DNA of 64,000 bases from Streptomyces mayonensis (lineage in GTDB: Bacteria > Actinomycetota > Actinomycetes > Streptomycetales > Streptomycetaceae), in NCBI RefSeq assembly GCF_018982965.1, contig NZ_JACBYP010000009.1, positions 55,970 through 119,969 on the forward strand, written 5' to 3'. The first letter of the stretch is position 1; each line of letters starts with the position of its first letter. The position numbers and the translations under genes were made by a program. Of the stretch, positions 16,394-25,780 are shown one piece after another. The notes under the pieces were generated by a model, which did no database searches, had not been told where the DNA came from, and saw only the letters and a program-made list of their open reading frames with translations.

Positions 16394-17464
16394 ATGGCTC
16401 TTCGACCAGGCACACGCACAGGCACAGGAACAGGCATCCGCACCCGCCCGGCATCCGCGACCAGCGGTCCGGGCCGCGCCCCGGCCACCGACGGCCGCCT
16501 GCGCCACCGCCGCACCCACCCGTACCGCCGGGCCGGCCACGGGCGCCGGCCTCCGCCCGAGGAGGAGCTGCGCAGGAGGGCGGAAGCGCTGTTCGCCGGC
16601 CGCCCCCGACCCGCAGGACCCGCCGACGCGGCCGCGGGCGACGGCCGGCAGCAGGAGTCGGGGAAGGGGCCGCCGCCCGCCCCAGACCCTGCCGGGGCCG
16701 ACGTGCCCCGGCGGGAGCGGGCCGGGCAGGCACTGCGGGAGCGGCTGCCGGTGTGGCTGCAGACGCGCTGCGGGCTGGAACGGCGCAGCGTGGTCGCGCT
16801 CACGGCACTGCTCGTCGTCGCGGCGGTCTTCGCGGTCCAGCACTTCTGGTCCGGCCGCACCCAGTCCGTGGCGGCGCCCGAGGTGGTGCGGGAGGCGGCG
16901 GCGTACGGAGCGAAGGAGCCGGGGCCGACGACCGGGAGCGGAACCCCGGCCGGCGTCCCCACCGCCGCGGCCACGGCTTCGGCGGGGGCGGAGATCGTGG
17001 TGGACGTCGGCGGCAAGGTGCGCAAGCCCGGCGTCCACAGCCTCCCGGCCGGATCACGGGTGGCCGACGCCCTGCGCGCCGCCGGAGGCGTACGACCCGG
17101 CACGAAGACCGACGGGCTGAACCGGGCCCGCTTCCTGGTGGACGGCGAGCAGGTGATCGTCGGAGCGTCCGCACCCCCGCCCGGAGCGGGAACGACGGCA
17201 GGCGGATCACCCGGATCACCCGGATCACCCGGATCACTCGGGTCGGCGGGGGCGGAGGGAGCGGCACCCGCGGCCCCGATCTCCCTCAACACGGCCACCG
17301 CCGACCAACTCGAAACCCTCCCGGGCGTCGGCCCCGTCCTCGCCCAGCACATCATCGACTACCGCACCCAGCACGGCGGTTTCCGTTCGGTGGACGAACT
17401 GCGCGAGGTCAACGGCATCGGCGAACGCCGCTTCGCCGACCTGCGGGACCTCGTACGGCCATGA
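16394..17464 (+). CDS. comEA: ComEA-like DNA-binding protein
   Basis: ComEA binds double-stranded DNA at the membrane and hands it to the ComEC channel. From ATG 16394 the protein is 356 aa. It has a long Arg/Pro-rich N-terminus, a transmembrane helix (SVVALTALLVVAAVFAV), an SLBB domain (IVVDVGGKVRKPGVHSLPAG), a Ser/Pro/Gly linker and a C-terminal pair of helix-hairpin-helix motifs (LNTATADQLETLPGVGPVLA and NGIGERRFADL). The linker DNA is four tandem copies of a 9-bp unit, GGATCACCC (17204-17239). The gene overlaps comEC by 4 bases. Streptomyces are not known to be naturally competent, so its role here is open. Confidence 0.9.
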   Translation: MALRPGTRTGTGTGIRTRPASATSGPGRAPATDGRLRHRRTHPYRRAGHGRRPPPEEELRRRAEALFAGRPRPAGPADAAAGDGRQQESGKGPPPAPDPAGADVPRRERAGQALRERLPVWLQTRCGLERRSVVALTALLVVAAVFAVQHFWSGRTQSVAAPEVVREAAAYGAKEPGPTTGSGTPAGVPTAAATASAGAEIVVDVGGKVRKPGVHSLPAGSRVADALRAAGGVRPGTKTDGLNRARFLVDGEQVIVGASAPPPGAGTTAGGSPGSPGSPGSLGSAGAEGAAPAAPISLNTATADQLETLPGVGPVLAQHIIDYRTQHGGFRSVDELREVNGIGERRFADLRDLVRP

Positions 17465-20142
17465 GCACGTACACGGGCCCGGGGAGCAGCACCGTGGCGG
17501 GCGCCGACGGGGGTACCGATGCCGGTCGGCCGGACGGGCAGGGAGCGTCAGGAGCACCGCGAGACCCCACCAGAAGCACGCCTTCCACCCGGACTCCCGT
17601 ACACGCCGCATCCGGCCATCGGCTCGGCGCGGCCCATCCGCGCCAGGAAGGCCCCGCCGACCTGCGCCTGGTGCCGCCCGCGCTCGCCGCCTGGGCAACG
17701 GCGGCACTGATGCTGGACGTGCCGGCCGGCTGGGCGGTGGGCGTGGCATCCGGCAGCCTGCTCCTGGCCGGGGCCCTGCTCCTGAGGCCGGCGCGGGACC
17801 GCAGACGGGGGCGGCCGCGCGGAGGCCACCGCGTCGCGCTCGCCGCCCTCCTCCTCTGCGTCGCGGCATCCACCGCCTCGGCCGCGCTGCACGGCGCGGA
17901 CCTGCGCAGGGGGCCCGTGCCGACGCTGGCCCGCGAGTACGCCACCGTCACCGCCGAGGTGGAGGTCACCGCCGACCCCCGTCTCACCCGGCCCGGCGTC
18001 CGGGGCAACCGCGCCGTGCCGCCCACGGTGCTGATCGAGGCGGACGTGCGACAGGTGACGGAGACGGGCGGTGCGACCACGGCCACCCGGACGCCGGTGC
18101 TGCTCCTGGTGGACGTCGGCGCGCAGGCCGGGGACGGCGGCCTGGACAAGACCCCGAAGGACGCGCAAGCGCCCCGCACGGGCCCCGGGACCTCCCGCTG
18201 GCTGGGCCTGCTGCCCACCACACGGCTCCACGTCACCGCCCGGTCGTCACCCCCGCGGCAGCGCGGGGACCGCATCGCCGCGGTGCTGCGCGTCCGGGCC
18301 GGTCGACAGCCACCGGACGTGGTGGCGGAGCCCTCGGCGGCGCAGCGCCTGGCGGGACGGCTGCGGACCGGCCTGCGCGAGGCGACCGAGGACCTGCCGA
18401 CGGACGCGCGGGCCCTGCTGCCGGGCCTGGTCGTCGGCGACACCTCGCGCGTCACGCCCGAACTGGAGGAGGCGTTCAAGGAGACCGACCTGACGCACAC
18501 TTTGGCCGTATCCGGAGCCAACTTCACGATCGTGCTCGCCCTGCTCCTCGGCCCGCCCGGCCTGGCCCAGCGCAGCGAACGCCGAGGTCTGGCCCCCCGC
18601 CTCGGCCTGCACCTGCGCACCACCGCGCTGCTCGGCGGGCTGCTCGCGCTGGCCTTCGTCGTCGTGTGCCGCCCCGACCCGAGCGTCCTGCGGGCGGCGG
18701 CCTGCGGCTCCGTCGCCCTGCTCGCCCTGGCCACCGGACGCCGCAGATCACTCCTCCCGGCCCTGGCGACGGCGGTCCTGCTCCTGGTCCTCTACGACCC
18801 CTGGCTGTCCCGGAGTTACGGCTTCCTGCTCTCGGTGCTGGCCACGGGCGCGCTGCTCACGATCGCCCCGCGGTGGAGCGCGGCGTTGTGCCGCCGCCGG
18901 GTGCCGCCCCGGCTCGCGGAGGCGCTGGCCGCCGCGGGTGCCGCGCAGGCCCTGTGCGCGCCGGTCGTCGTCGTGCTGTCGGAGCGGGTCAGCCTGGTGG
19001 GCGTGCCGTGCAACCTGCTGGCGGAGTTCGCGGTGGCCCCGGCCACGGTGCTGGGGTTCGCGGCGCTCGCGACGGCACCGGTGGCGATGCCGTTGGCCAA
19101 AGCCCTGGCCTGGTGCGGAGGCTGGCCGACCGGATGGATCGCGGGGATCGCCCGGACCGGGGCCGCGCTGCCCGGCGCGGGAGTGGACTGGCCGGGAAGC
19201 TGGACCGGGGCGGCGCTGCTCGCGGTCGCCACGGCGGGTCTGCTCCTGGCAGGCCGACGGCTGCTGCGGCACCCGTGGTGGTGCGGCGTCTGCGCACTGC
19301 TGCTGGTCCTCGCCGTGGTGCAGCCGGCACCCCTGACCCGGATGATCAAGGGGTGGCCCCCGCCGGGCTGGCGGATGGTGATGTGCGACGTGGGGCAGGG
19401 CGACGCGCTGGTCCTCGCGGCGGGGGAGGGGACGGCCGTGGTCGTGGACGCGGGCCCCGACCCGACCCTGGTCGACCACTGCCTGCGCTCACTCGCCGTC
19501 ACCCGTGTCCCCCTGGTCCTGCTGACCCACTTCCACGCCGACCATGTCGCGGGGCTGCCGGGAGTGCTGCGGGGCCGTTCGGTGGGCGCGATCGAGACGA
19601 CGGCCCTGGAAGAGCCCGCGGACCAGGCGGCGGCGGTCCGCAACCAGGCGGCGGCCCACGGGATCCCCGTACGACGGGCCGCAGCGGGAGAACAGCGCCG
19701 TGCGGGCCCCCTCTCCTGGCAGGTGCTGTGGCCCCCACCGAGTCCCCCGACGACCACGGCACCCGGCACGGAAGGCGGCCCCAACGACGCCAGCGTCACC
19801 CTCCTGGTCCGGACGGCGGGACTGCGCCTGCTCCTGCTCGGCGACCTGGAGCCCCCGGCCCAGCGAGAGCTGGCCCGCTCCCCGGCGGCAGCGGAACTGC
19901 ACGACGTCGACGTCCTGAAAGTGGCCCACCACGGCTCGGCCCACCAGGACTTCGCCCTCATACGTCACATCGCTCCCCGCCTGGCGCTCATCAGTTGCGG
20001 CGCGGACAACACGTATGGTCACCCGGCTCCCGACACGGTCGCGGCTCTGCGTGCCGGCGGCGCGAGGGTGCTGCGCACGGACCGGGACGGGGCACTGGCG
20101 GTCGCGGGCACGAGCGGGGAGCTGCGGGTGGCGGGTGACTGA
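17461..20142 (+). CDS. comEC: ComEC/Rec2 family DNA-uptake channel protein
   Basis: A polytopic membrane protein of 893 aa with the competence domain (AVSGANFTIVLALLLG and several further helices, about residues 330-620) and a C-terminal metallo-beta-lactamase-like domain carrying DVGQGDA, HFHADH (about 690) and HHGSAHQD. In competent bacteria ComEC carries single-stranded DNA across the membrane. The start overlaps the comEA stop (ATGA). The N-terminal 60 residues are polar and longer than usual. Confidence 0.92.
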   Translation: MSTYTGPGSSTVAGADGGTDAGRPDGQGASGAPRDPTRSTPSTRTPVHAASGHRLGAAHPRQEGPADLRLVPPALAAWATAALMLDVPAGWAVGVASGSLLLAGALLLRPARDRRRGRPRGGHRVALAALLLCVAASTASAALHGADLRRGPVPTLAREYATVTAEVEVTADPRLTRPGVRGNRAVPPTVLIEADVRQVTETGGATTATRTPVLLLVDVGAQAGDGGLDKTPKDAQAPRTGPGTSRWLGLLPTTRLHVTARSSPPRQRGDRIAAVLRVRAGRQPPDVVAEPSAAQRLAGRLRTGLREATEDLPTDARALLPGLVVGDTSRVTPELEEAFKETDLTHTLAVSGANFTIVLALLLGPPGLAQRSERRGLAPRLGLHLRTTALLGGLLALAFVVVCRPDPSVLRAAACGSVALLALATGRRRSLLPALATAVLLLVLYDPWLSRSYGFLLSVLATGALLTIAPRWSAALCRRRVPPRLAEALAAAGAAQALCAPVVVVLSERVSLVGVPCNLLAEFAVAPATVLGFAALATAPVAMPLAKALAWCGGWPTGWIAGIARTGAALPGAGVDWPGSWTGAALLAVATAGLLLAGRRLLRHPWWCGVCALLLVLAVVQPAPLTRMIKGWPPPGWRMVMCDVGQGDALVLAAGEGTAVVVDAGPDPTLVDHCLRSLAVTRVPLVLLTHFHADHVAGLPGVLRGRSVGAIETTALEEPADQAAAVRNQAAAHGIPVRRAAAGEQRRAGPLSWQVLWPPPSPPTTTAPGTEGGPNDASVTLLVRTAGLRLLLLGDLEPPAQRELARSPAAAELHDVDVLKVAHHGSAHQDFALIRHIAPRLALISCGADNTYGHPAPDTVAALRAGGARVLRTDRDGALAVAGTSGELRVAGD

Positions 20143-20521
20143 CGGGGCGGTCCGAAGTGGGGGTCCGGGTTCCGTCCTAGCGGCGCAGCAGGCGTCGCAG
20201 GCGGTGCTGGACCCCGCCACGGATGCGGCGGCCCTCGCCGTCGGTGTCCGGCGGCCATTTCCCCGAGGTGAATCCGTGAATTCTTCCTCGGCGAGATGCG
20301 GCGAGATGCGGCGAGATGCGGCGGGATACGGCGAGATGCGGCGGGATACGGCGCGAAAAGCTGCCGGTCGCGGTGATGGCATCACACGGGGCCACTCCCG
20401 CGTACTCCCCGCACATATGACGGTTTCCCGTGATGTGGTCCCGTGTTGCCTCGAAAGCCACATCGGTGATCGAATGTTACTCCGTCAACTATTTTCTCAT
20501 GTCGTGCAGAGGGTGTCGCAG
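20143..20521. other. Gene-poor spacer between comEC and the YceI gene
   Basis: This stretch of about 380 bases includes the 10-bp tandem repeat listed below. Its right part (20400-20521) is AT-richer than the surroundings and probably holds the promoter of the YceI gene. I see no convincing gene; a short minus-strand reading frame ending at 20177 has good codon bias but no start. Confidence 0.6.
20291..20350. repeat. 10-bp tandem repeat, six copies
   Basis: The unit GCGAGATGCG is repeated three times, followed by GCGGGATACG, GCGAGATGCG and GCGGGATACG. The 10-bp period is close to one helical turn. Confidence 0.9.
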
Positions 20522-21403
20522 ATGATCGGCCGCTTGCTGGGGAACCGAACGAAGCGGATGCAGCGGACGAACCCTCTGGCGGCGGTGCGGACCCCGCCGG
20601 ACGCCGGAGTGCTGAGCTGCCGCGTCCTCGACCCTGTCAACGCTCCCGTCACGAACGCGGAGTTCGCGGTCAGCGACACCATGGGGCGCAAGGTGGTCGG
20701 CGGCGGTACGGACCCCTTCGGGTCGTTCGTGGCGACGGTGCCCGCGGGGGAGTACCGGCTCGCCGTGTCCGCCGAGGGCTACACGCCCTACCGGGCCTCC
20801 GTGACGGTCACCGAGGACGCACTGGCCTCGCTCGGCGACGTGACGCTCCAGGTGACCCAGCCGCCGGAGCTGCCCGCGTCGGGAGACTGGGAGATCGAAC
20901 CGGCGCACTCCTCCCTCGCCTTCACCGCGCGGCACATCGGACTGGCCCGGATCCACGGCCGGTTCAACTCCTTCGCAGGCGTGGTACGGATCGCCGACGA
21001 CATGGAGCAGTCAGCGATGCACGTCGTGATCGACGCGGCGTCCATCGACACCAACGTCAAGATGCGCGACGACCACCTGCGGTCCGCCGACTTCCTGGAC
21101 GTGGAGCGGTTCCCGACCCTGGAGTTCTACAGCGACCGTTTCACGCACCGCGGCGGCAACCGGTGGGCCGTCACCGGGGCCCTGTCGCTGCACGGCGTGA
21201 CCCGGACGGTCACGCTGGACACCGAGTACCTCGGGCTCGGCAACGGCATGGAGGGCGAGACCCGGGCCGCCTGCCGGGCCACCACCGAACTGCACCGCGA
21301 CGACTTCACGGTGAGCTGGCAGACGATGCTGGCCCGCGGCATCGCCGTCGTCGGACCCAGCATCCGCATCGACCTGGACGTGCAGATCGTGCCCAAGGGC
21401 TGA
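20522..21403 (+). CDS. YceI family protein with N-terminal Ig-like domain
   Basis: A 293-aa protein from ATG 20522 (GAGGGTG upstream). An in-frame ATG at 20474 would add 16 residues and make codon 2 a TTA. Residues about 35-115 form a carboxypeptidase-regulatory/Ig-like fold (VLSCRVLDPVNAPV to GDVTLQV). The C-terminal 170 residues are a YceI lipocalin-like domain (WEIEPAHSSLAFTARH, DVERFPTLEFYSD, LTLHGVTR-type motif). YceI proteins bind isoprenoid or other lipophilic ligands. No signal peptide is visible, so it is probably cytoplasmic. Confidence 0.85.
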   Translation: MIGRLLGNRTKRMQRTNPLAAVRTPPDAGVLSCRVLDPVNAPVTNAEFAVSDTMGRKVVGGGTDPFGSFVATVPAGEYRLAVSAEGYTPYRASVTVTEDALASLGDVTLQVTQPPELPASGDWEIEPAHSSLAFTARHIGLARIHGRFNSFAGVVRIADDMEQSAMHVVIDAASIDTNVKMRDDHLRSADFLDVERFPTLEFYSDRFTHRGGNRWAVTGALSLHGVTRTVTLDTEYLGLGNGMEGETRAACRATTELHRDDFTVSWQTMLARGIAVVGPSIRIDLDVQIVPKG

Positions 21404-21417
21404 CCGACAATGGTCCC

Positions 21418-21663
21418 GTGAGCGACGTGAGACATGTACTGGTGCTGCCCGACCGCGACGCCGCGGAGGAAGCGGCCCAGGCGCTCGGGGAGCGGTTCGG
21501 GATCGACGAGGAACCACAGCTCGTACGGGACGCCCTGGCCGGCGAGGACGATGCCGAGGACGCGCAGTGGCTGGTCGTCCTGCGGGACGAGCGCGAGTCG
21601 CTGGACCCCGGCGAGCTGGACGCGTTCGCGGGGGAGTGGGAGGGCTGGCGCGAGGAACCGTAG
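21418..21663 (+). CDS. Small acidic protein of unknown function, 81 aa
   Basis: Starts at GTG 21418 with a GACAAT hexamer 6 bases upstream and no Shine-Dalgarno sequence, so it is probably leaderless. The protein is strongly acidic (many Glu and Asp) with an N-terminal strand VRHVLVLP and a central WLVVLRDE, suggesting a small alpha/beta fold. I know no function. It lies 14 bases after the YceI gene and 73 before holA. Confidence 0.7.
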   Translation: MSDVRHVLVLPDRDAAEEAAQALGERFGIDEEPQLVRDALAGEDDAEDAQWLVVLRDERESLDPGELDAFAGEWEGWREEP

Positions 21664-21736
21664 GCAGCCGGAGTCGGGAGTCGGGAGAGGCGGTCGCGGG
21701 CGGGCGTTGTCAGTGGCGCGTGCGATGCTTGTCGCG

Positions 21737-22726
21737 ATGGCCAGGAAGACTGCGAACGACGACCCTCTCGCCCCGGTGACCCTCGCCGTGGGCCAGGAGG
21801 ACCTCCTGCTCGACCGTGCCGTGCAGGAGGTGGTGGCCGCCGCGAAGGCCGCCGACGCCGACACGGACGTACGCGACCTCACGCCCGACCAGCTGCAGCC
21901 CGGCACCCTCGCCGAGCTCACCAGCCCCTCGCTCTTCGCCGAGCGCAAAGTCGTGGTCGTACGCAACGCCCAGGACCTGTCCGCCGACACCGTCAAGGAC
22001 GTCAAGGCCTACCTCGCCGCCCCCGCCGAGGAGATCACCCTGGTCCTGCTGCACGCGGGCGGGGCCAAGGGCAAGGGCGTGCTCGACGCCGGCCGCAAGG
22101 CGGGCGCGCGCGAGGTGGCCTGCCCGAAGATGACCAAGCCCGCCGACCGGCTGGCCTTCGTGCGCTCGGAGTTCCGCACGGCCGGACGGTCGGCCACCCC
22201 CGAGGCGTGCCAGGCACTGGTCGACGCGATCGGCAGCGACCTGCGGGAGCTGGCCTCGGCGGTGTCCCAGCTGGTCGCCGACATCGAGGGCACCGTTGAC
22301 GAGGCGGTCGTCGGGCGGTACTACACCGGGCGGGCCGAGGCCTCCAGCTTCACCGTCGCCGACCGCGCGGTCGAGGGACGTGCCGCGGAGGCCCTGGAGG
22401 CGCTGCGCTGGTCCCTGGCGACCGGCGTGGCACCGGTGCTGATCACCAGCGCCCTCGCACAGGGCGTACGGGCCATCGGCAAGCTCTCCTCCGCCCGCGG
22501 CGGACGCCCCGCCGACCTCGCCCGTGAGCTGGGCATGCCGCCCTGGAAGATCGACCGCGTCCGGCAGCAGATGCGCGGCTGGACACCGGACGGCGTCTCC
22601 GTCGCCCTGCGCGCGGTGGCCGACGCGGACGCCGGCGTGAAGGGCGGCGGGGACGATCCCGAGTACGCACTGGAAAAGGCCGTCGTGACCGTCGCCCGCG
22701 CCGCGCGGTCGAGAGGGCGGGCCTGA
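21737..22726 (+). CDS. holA: DNA polymerase III subunit delta
   Basis: HolA opens the sliding clamp as part of the clamp loader. The protein is 329 aa from ATG 21737 (MARKTANDD, the usual Streptomyces start); an in-frame ATG at 21725 is possible. Typical delta features are the N-terminal VTLAVGQEDLLLDRAV, the SLFAERKVVVVRN segment and the C-terminal HolA domain with WKIDRVRQQ. It converges on rpsT across a strong hairpin. Confidence 0.93.
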   Translation: MARKTANDDPLAPVTLAVGQEDLLLDRAVQEVVAAAKAADADTDVRDLTPDQLQPGTLAELTSPSLFAERKVVVVRNAQDLSADTVKDVKAYLAAPAEEITLVLLHAGGAKGKGVLDAGRKAGAREVACPKMTKPADRLAFVRSEFRTAGRSATPEACQALVDAIGSDLRELASAVSQLVADIEGTVDEAVVGRYYTGRAEASSFTVADRAVEGRAAEALEALRWSLATGVAPVLITSALAQGVRAIGKLSSARGGRPADLARELGMPPWKIDRVRQQMRGWTPDGVSVALRAVADADAGVKGGGDDPEYALEKAVVTVARAARSRGRA

Positions 22727-22811
22727 AGCCGACCCGCGCGAACCGGTACGGACCCGGAAAAGGCACTGATACAGACCCGGAACGGGAGCCCGTGCAGACC
22801 CCGGAACAGAC

Positions 22812-22860
22812 CGAGGGCCCCGGCGTCCGTCCTGGGGAAGGACGGCCCGCCGGGGCCCTC
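22812..22860. terminator. Bidirectional terminator between holA and rpsT
   Basis: A long stem of 13-base arms (GAGGGCCCCGGCG/CGCCGGGGCCCTC) encloses a second stem (CCGTCC/GGACGG). It lies between convergent genes and can serve both. Confidence 0.85.
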
Positions 22861-22881
22861 GGGTCACGCTTTCAAGCTCGC

Positions 22882-22923
22882 GGATCCATGCCCGCGTGGC
22901 GAACGCAGGCCGCGCATGGATCC
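22882..22923. repeat. 10-bp inverted repeat downstream of rpsT
   Basis: GGATCCATGC and GCATGGATCC are perfectly inverted around 22 bases. It may be an additional transcription end or processing hairpin for the rpsT message. Confidence 0.55.
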
Positions 22924-22995
22924 TGGGTGCCGGACGGGAGCGGATGAGAGAGGGCCCGCTCTGGGTCCACCCGGCGATCAGACCAGATGAGGGGT

Positions 22996-23262
22996 TCAGC
23001 CCTTGACGGCGCCGACCTTCTGCGCCAGCGCCGACTTCTTGTTGGCGGCCTGGTTCTTGTGGATGACGCCCTTGGAGACGGCCTTGTCGAGCTCGCGCGC
23101 GGCGACGCGCTGGTACTCGGTGGCCTTCTCGGCGTCACCCGCGGCGGCGGCCTCACGGGCCTTGCGGATCGCGGTCTTCAGAGAGGACTTGACGGCCTTG
23201 TTGCGCAGCCGGGCCTTCTCGTTGGTCTTGTTCCGCTTGATCTGGGACTTGATGTTCGCCAC
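22996..23262 (-). CDS. rpsT: 30S ribosomal protein S20
   Basis: The 88-aa, highly basic protein begins [30 protein letters not shown], the standard S20 N-terminus, and contains the [20 protein letters not shown] core. S20 binds 16S rRNA early in 30S assembly. It is transcribed leftward and divergently from lepA, as is usual in Streptomyces. Confidence 0.98.
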   Translation of the reverse strand: MANIKSQIKRNKTNEKARLRNKAVKSSLKTAIRKAREAAAAGDAEKATEYQRVAARELDKAVSKGVIHKNQAANKKSALAQKVGAVKG

Positions 23263-23579
23263 GAATGAGCCTTTGCAGGTTCAGGTACGAGGCCGCAAGG
23301 GTCCCGTACCGGTGATTTTCTGAAGGAGTGCCTCGCGCTGAGAGGGCATGAGACACAGCCCCCCACAGTACCAGCGGGGCGTGGAGCGCCCAAAACACGG
23401 CCCCACCGGCGGTCCCGTCCGCGCCCCTGCCTCCGCCCTCCACCGGTTCTCCGCCGCCCCTCGTGCCGTCCCAGCCCCACCGCGGCTCCCCGCCCATGGG
23501 ACGATGGAGGCTACGTATCGATCCGACCCGAGACCCGAGACCGCAGAGACTGCGGACGCCTCAAGAATCAGGACCCTGC
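23263..23579. other. Divergent promoter region of rpsT and lepA
   Basis: About 320 bases without a gene. The rpsT side contains the likely 5' leader of its message. Nearer lepA, short repeats of GACCCGA occur around 23525-23545. I see no riboswitch or other recognisable RNA. Confidence 0.5.
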
Positions 23580-25448
23580 GTGCCCGCGATCCCCAGCCAT
23601 GTGCCCGAGCCGAGCCGTACCGACCCGGCGCTGATCCGCAACTTCTGCATCATCGCGCACATCGACCACGGCAAGTCCACGCTCGCCGACCGGATGCTCC
23701 AGCTGACCGGTGTGGTCGAGCAGCGGCAGATGCGCGCCCAGTACCTCGACCGCATGGACATCGAGCGCGAGCGCGGCATCACGATCAAGTCCCAGGCGGT
23801 GCGGTTGCCGTGGGCCCCGACCCACGACAAGGGCACCGCGCACATCCTCAACATGATCGACACCCCGGGGCACGTCGACTTCACCTACGAGGTCTCGCGG
23901 TCGCTCGCCGCGTGCGAGGGCACGATCCTCCTCGTCGACGCCGCCCAGGGCATCGAGGCCCAGACCCTCGCCAACCTCTACCTGGCGATGGAGAACGACC
24001 TCACGATCATCCCCGTGCTGAACAAGATCGACCTGCCGGCCGCGCAGCCCGAGAAGTTCGCCGAGGAACTGGCCAACCTGGTCGGCTGCGACCCCGACGA
24101 CGTGCTCAAGGTCTCGGCCAAGACCGGGCTCGGGGTCGACGCGCTGCTCGACAAGGTCGTCGCCGAGGTCCCGGCCCCGGTCGGCGTCAAGGACGCCCCC
24201 GCCCGCGCGATGATCTTCGACTCCGTCTACGACTCCTACCGCGGTGTCGTGACGTACGTCCGTGTCGTCGACGGCCAGCTCAACAAGCGCGAGCGGATCC
24301 GGATGATGTCCACCGGCGCCACGCACGAGCTGCTGGAGATCGGCACCAACTCGCCGGAGATGCTCGCCGCCGACGGTCTCGGGGTCGGCGAGGTGGGCTA
24401 CCTGATCACCGGTGTGAAGGACGTCCGCCAGTCCAAGGTCGGTGACACCGTCACCAGCCAGCACAAGGGCGCCGAGGACCCCCTCGGCGGCTACAAGGAC
24501 CCCAGGCCCATGGTCTTCTCCGGCCTGTATCCGCTGGACGGCTCCGACTACCCGCTGCTGCGCGAGGCCCTGGACAAGCTCCAGCTCAACGATGCCGCAC
24601 TGGTCTACGAGCCGGAGACCTCCGCGGCCCTCGGCTTCGGCTTCCGCGTCGGCTTCCTGGGCCTGCTCCACCTCGACGTGATCCGCGAGCGGCTGGAGCG
24701 CGAGTTCGGCCTCGACCTCATCGCCACCGCGCCCAACGTGGTCTACCGGGTGATCATGGAGGACGGCACCGAGGTCGACGTCACCAACCCCAGCGAGTTC
24801 CCCGAGGGGAAGATCGACGAGGTCTACGAGCCGGTCGTGCGCGCCACGCTCCTGGCGCCGACCGAGTTCATCGGCGCGATCATGGAGCTGTGCCAGACCC
24901 GTCGCGGCACCCTGCTCGGCATGGACTACCTCTCCGAGGACCGGGTGGAGATCCGCTACACCCTGCCGCTCGCGGAGATCGTCTTCGACTTCTTCGACCA
25001 GCTGAAGTCGAAGACGCGCGGTTACGCCTCGCTGGACTACGAGCCCACCGGCGAGCAGACCTCCAGCCTGGTCAAGGTCGACATCCTGCTGCACGGCGAC
25101 AAGGTGGACGCCTTCTCGGCGATCACCCACAAGGACCAGGCGTACGCGTACGGCGTCCGGCTCGTCGCCAAGCTCAAGGAGCTGATCCCGCGGCAGGCCT
25201 TCGAGGTGCCGGTCCAGGCCGCCATCGGCTCCCGGGTGATCGCCCGCGAGACCATCCGCGCCATCCGCAAGGACGTCCTCGCCAAGTGCTACGGCGGTGA
25301 CATCTCCCGGAAGCGGAAGCTGCTCGAGAAGCAGAAGGAGGGCAAGAAGCGGATGAAGATGGTGGGTTCCGTGGAGGTTCCGCAGGAGGCGTTCATCGCG
25401 GTCCTGTCCAGTGACGACAGCGCGGGGTCGGGCAAGGGCAAGAAGTAG
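23580..25448 (+). CDS. lepA: Elongation factor 4 (LepA)
   Basis: LepA is a translational GTPase that acts on the ribosome, with roles proposed in back-translocation and 30S assembly. The GTG start at 23580 gives 622 aa, beginning [13 protein letters not shown], the form I know from Streptomyces. The G-domain motifs are AHIDHGKS (about 26-33), DTPGH and NKID. The C-terminal part carries the EF4-specific domain rich in Lys ([18 protein letters not shown]). Confidence 0.97.
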   Translation: MPAIPSHVPEPSRTDPALIRNFCIIAHIDHGKSTLADRMLQLTGVVEQRQMRAQYLDRMDIERERGITIKSQAVRLPWAPTHDKGTAHILNMIDTPGHVDFTYEVSRSLAACEGTILLVDAAQGIEAQTLANLYLAMENDLTIIPVLNKIDLPAAQPEKFAEELANLVGCDPDDVLKVSAKTGLGVDALLDKVVAEVPAPVGVKDAPARAMIFDSVYDSYRGVVTYVRVVDGQLNKRERIRMMSTGATHELLEIGTNSPEMLAADGLGVGEVGYLITGVKDVRQSKVGDTVTSQHKGAEDPLGGYKDPRPMVFSGLYPLDGSDYPLLREALDKLQLNDAALVYEPETSAALGFGFRVGFLGLLHLDVIRERLEREFGLDLIATAPNVVYRVIMEDGTEVDVTNPSEFPEGKIDEVYEPVVRATLLAPTEFIGAIMELCQTRRGTLLGMDYLSEDRVEIRYTLPLAEIVFDFFDQLKSKTRGYASLDYEPTGEQTSSLVKVDILLHGDKVDAFSAITHKDQAYAYGVRLVAKLKELIPRQAFEVPVQAAIGSRVIARETIRAIRKDVLAKCYGGDISRKRKLLEKQKEGKKRMKMVGSVEVPQEAFIAVLSSDDSAGSGKGKK

Positions 25449-25511
25449 CCGTCGAAGGCAGGAAGCAGCTGCCGGACCGCCCGCCATATCGGGGCGAAAC
25501 AGGCACCGGGG

Positions 25512-25539
25512 GGCCCGTCGTGCGAAAGTGCGGCGGGCC
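25512..25539 (+). terminator. lepA terminator
   Basis: A GGCCCG/CGGGCC hairpin with an inner CG-rich stem and a GAAA-containing loop is followed by a short pyrimidine/T-containing stretch, 64 bases after the lepA stop. Confidence 0.65.
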
Positions 25540-25704
25540 TCTTCGCATGTCACGGGCCGCCGTCTGGAGGAAATGACAGGGCGCGGGCCCTTACGCGGTG
25601 GCCGGTCGCCCTTTACCCTGATGCCTGCCCCGTAGTTACTCGTGAGTTAAACAAGTGATCGGGCAACCGTCCGAGTCAAGGCCCGAACACCGCCCGAGAG
25701 TGAA

Positions 25705-25756
25705 CCAGTCACACCTGAGCCAGCCACACCTGAGCCAGCCGCAACGAGCCAGCCGC
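25705..25756. repeat. 15-bp imperfect tandem repeat before the acyl-CoA synthetase
   Basis: CCAGTCACACCTGAG, CCAGCCACACCTGAG, CCAGCCGCAACGAG and a partial CCAGCCGC follow one another directly, ending 14 bases before the ribosome-binding site of the next gene. They could be a binding array for a regulator. Confidence 0.6.
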
Positions 25757-25780
25757 ACCGTCGCGGGCCCGGAGGATGTC

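Noticed and set aside
20177..20250. A possible small minus-strand protein ending RLRRLLRR
   Set aside because: Codon third positions are GC-rich, but there is no start codon with a ribosome-binding site in frame; it may only be a remnant.
20291..20350. Tandem repeats considered as a CRISPR array
   Set aside because: The units are 10 bp and contiguous with no spacers, and no cas genes are present.
20474..20476. An earlier start for the YceI gene that would include a TTA codon
   Set aside because: The ATG at 20522 has a better ribosome-binding site (GAGGGTG), and the extra residues do not look like part of the domain.
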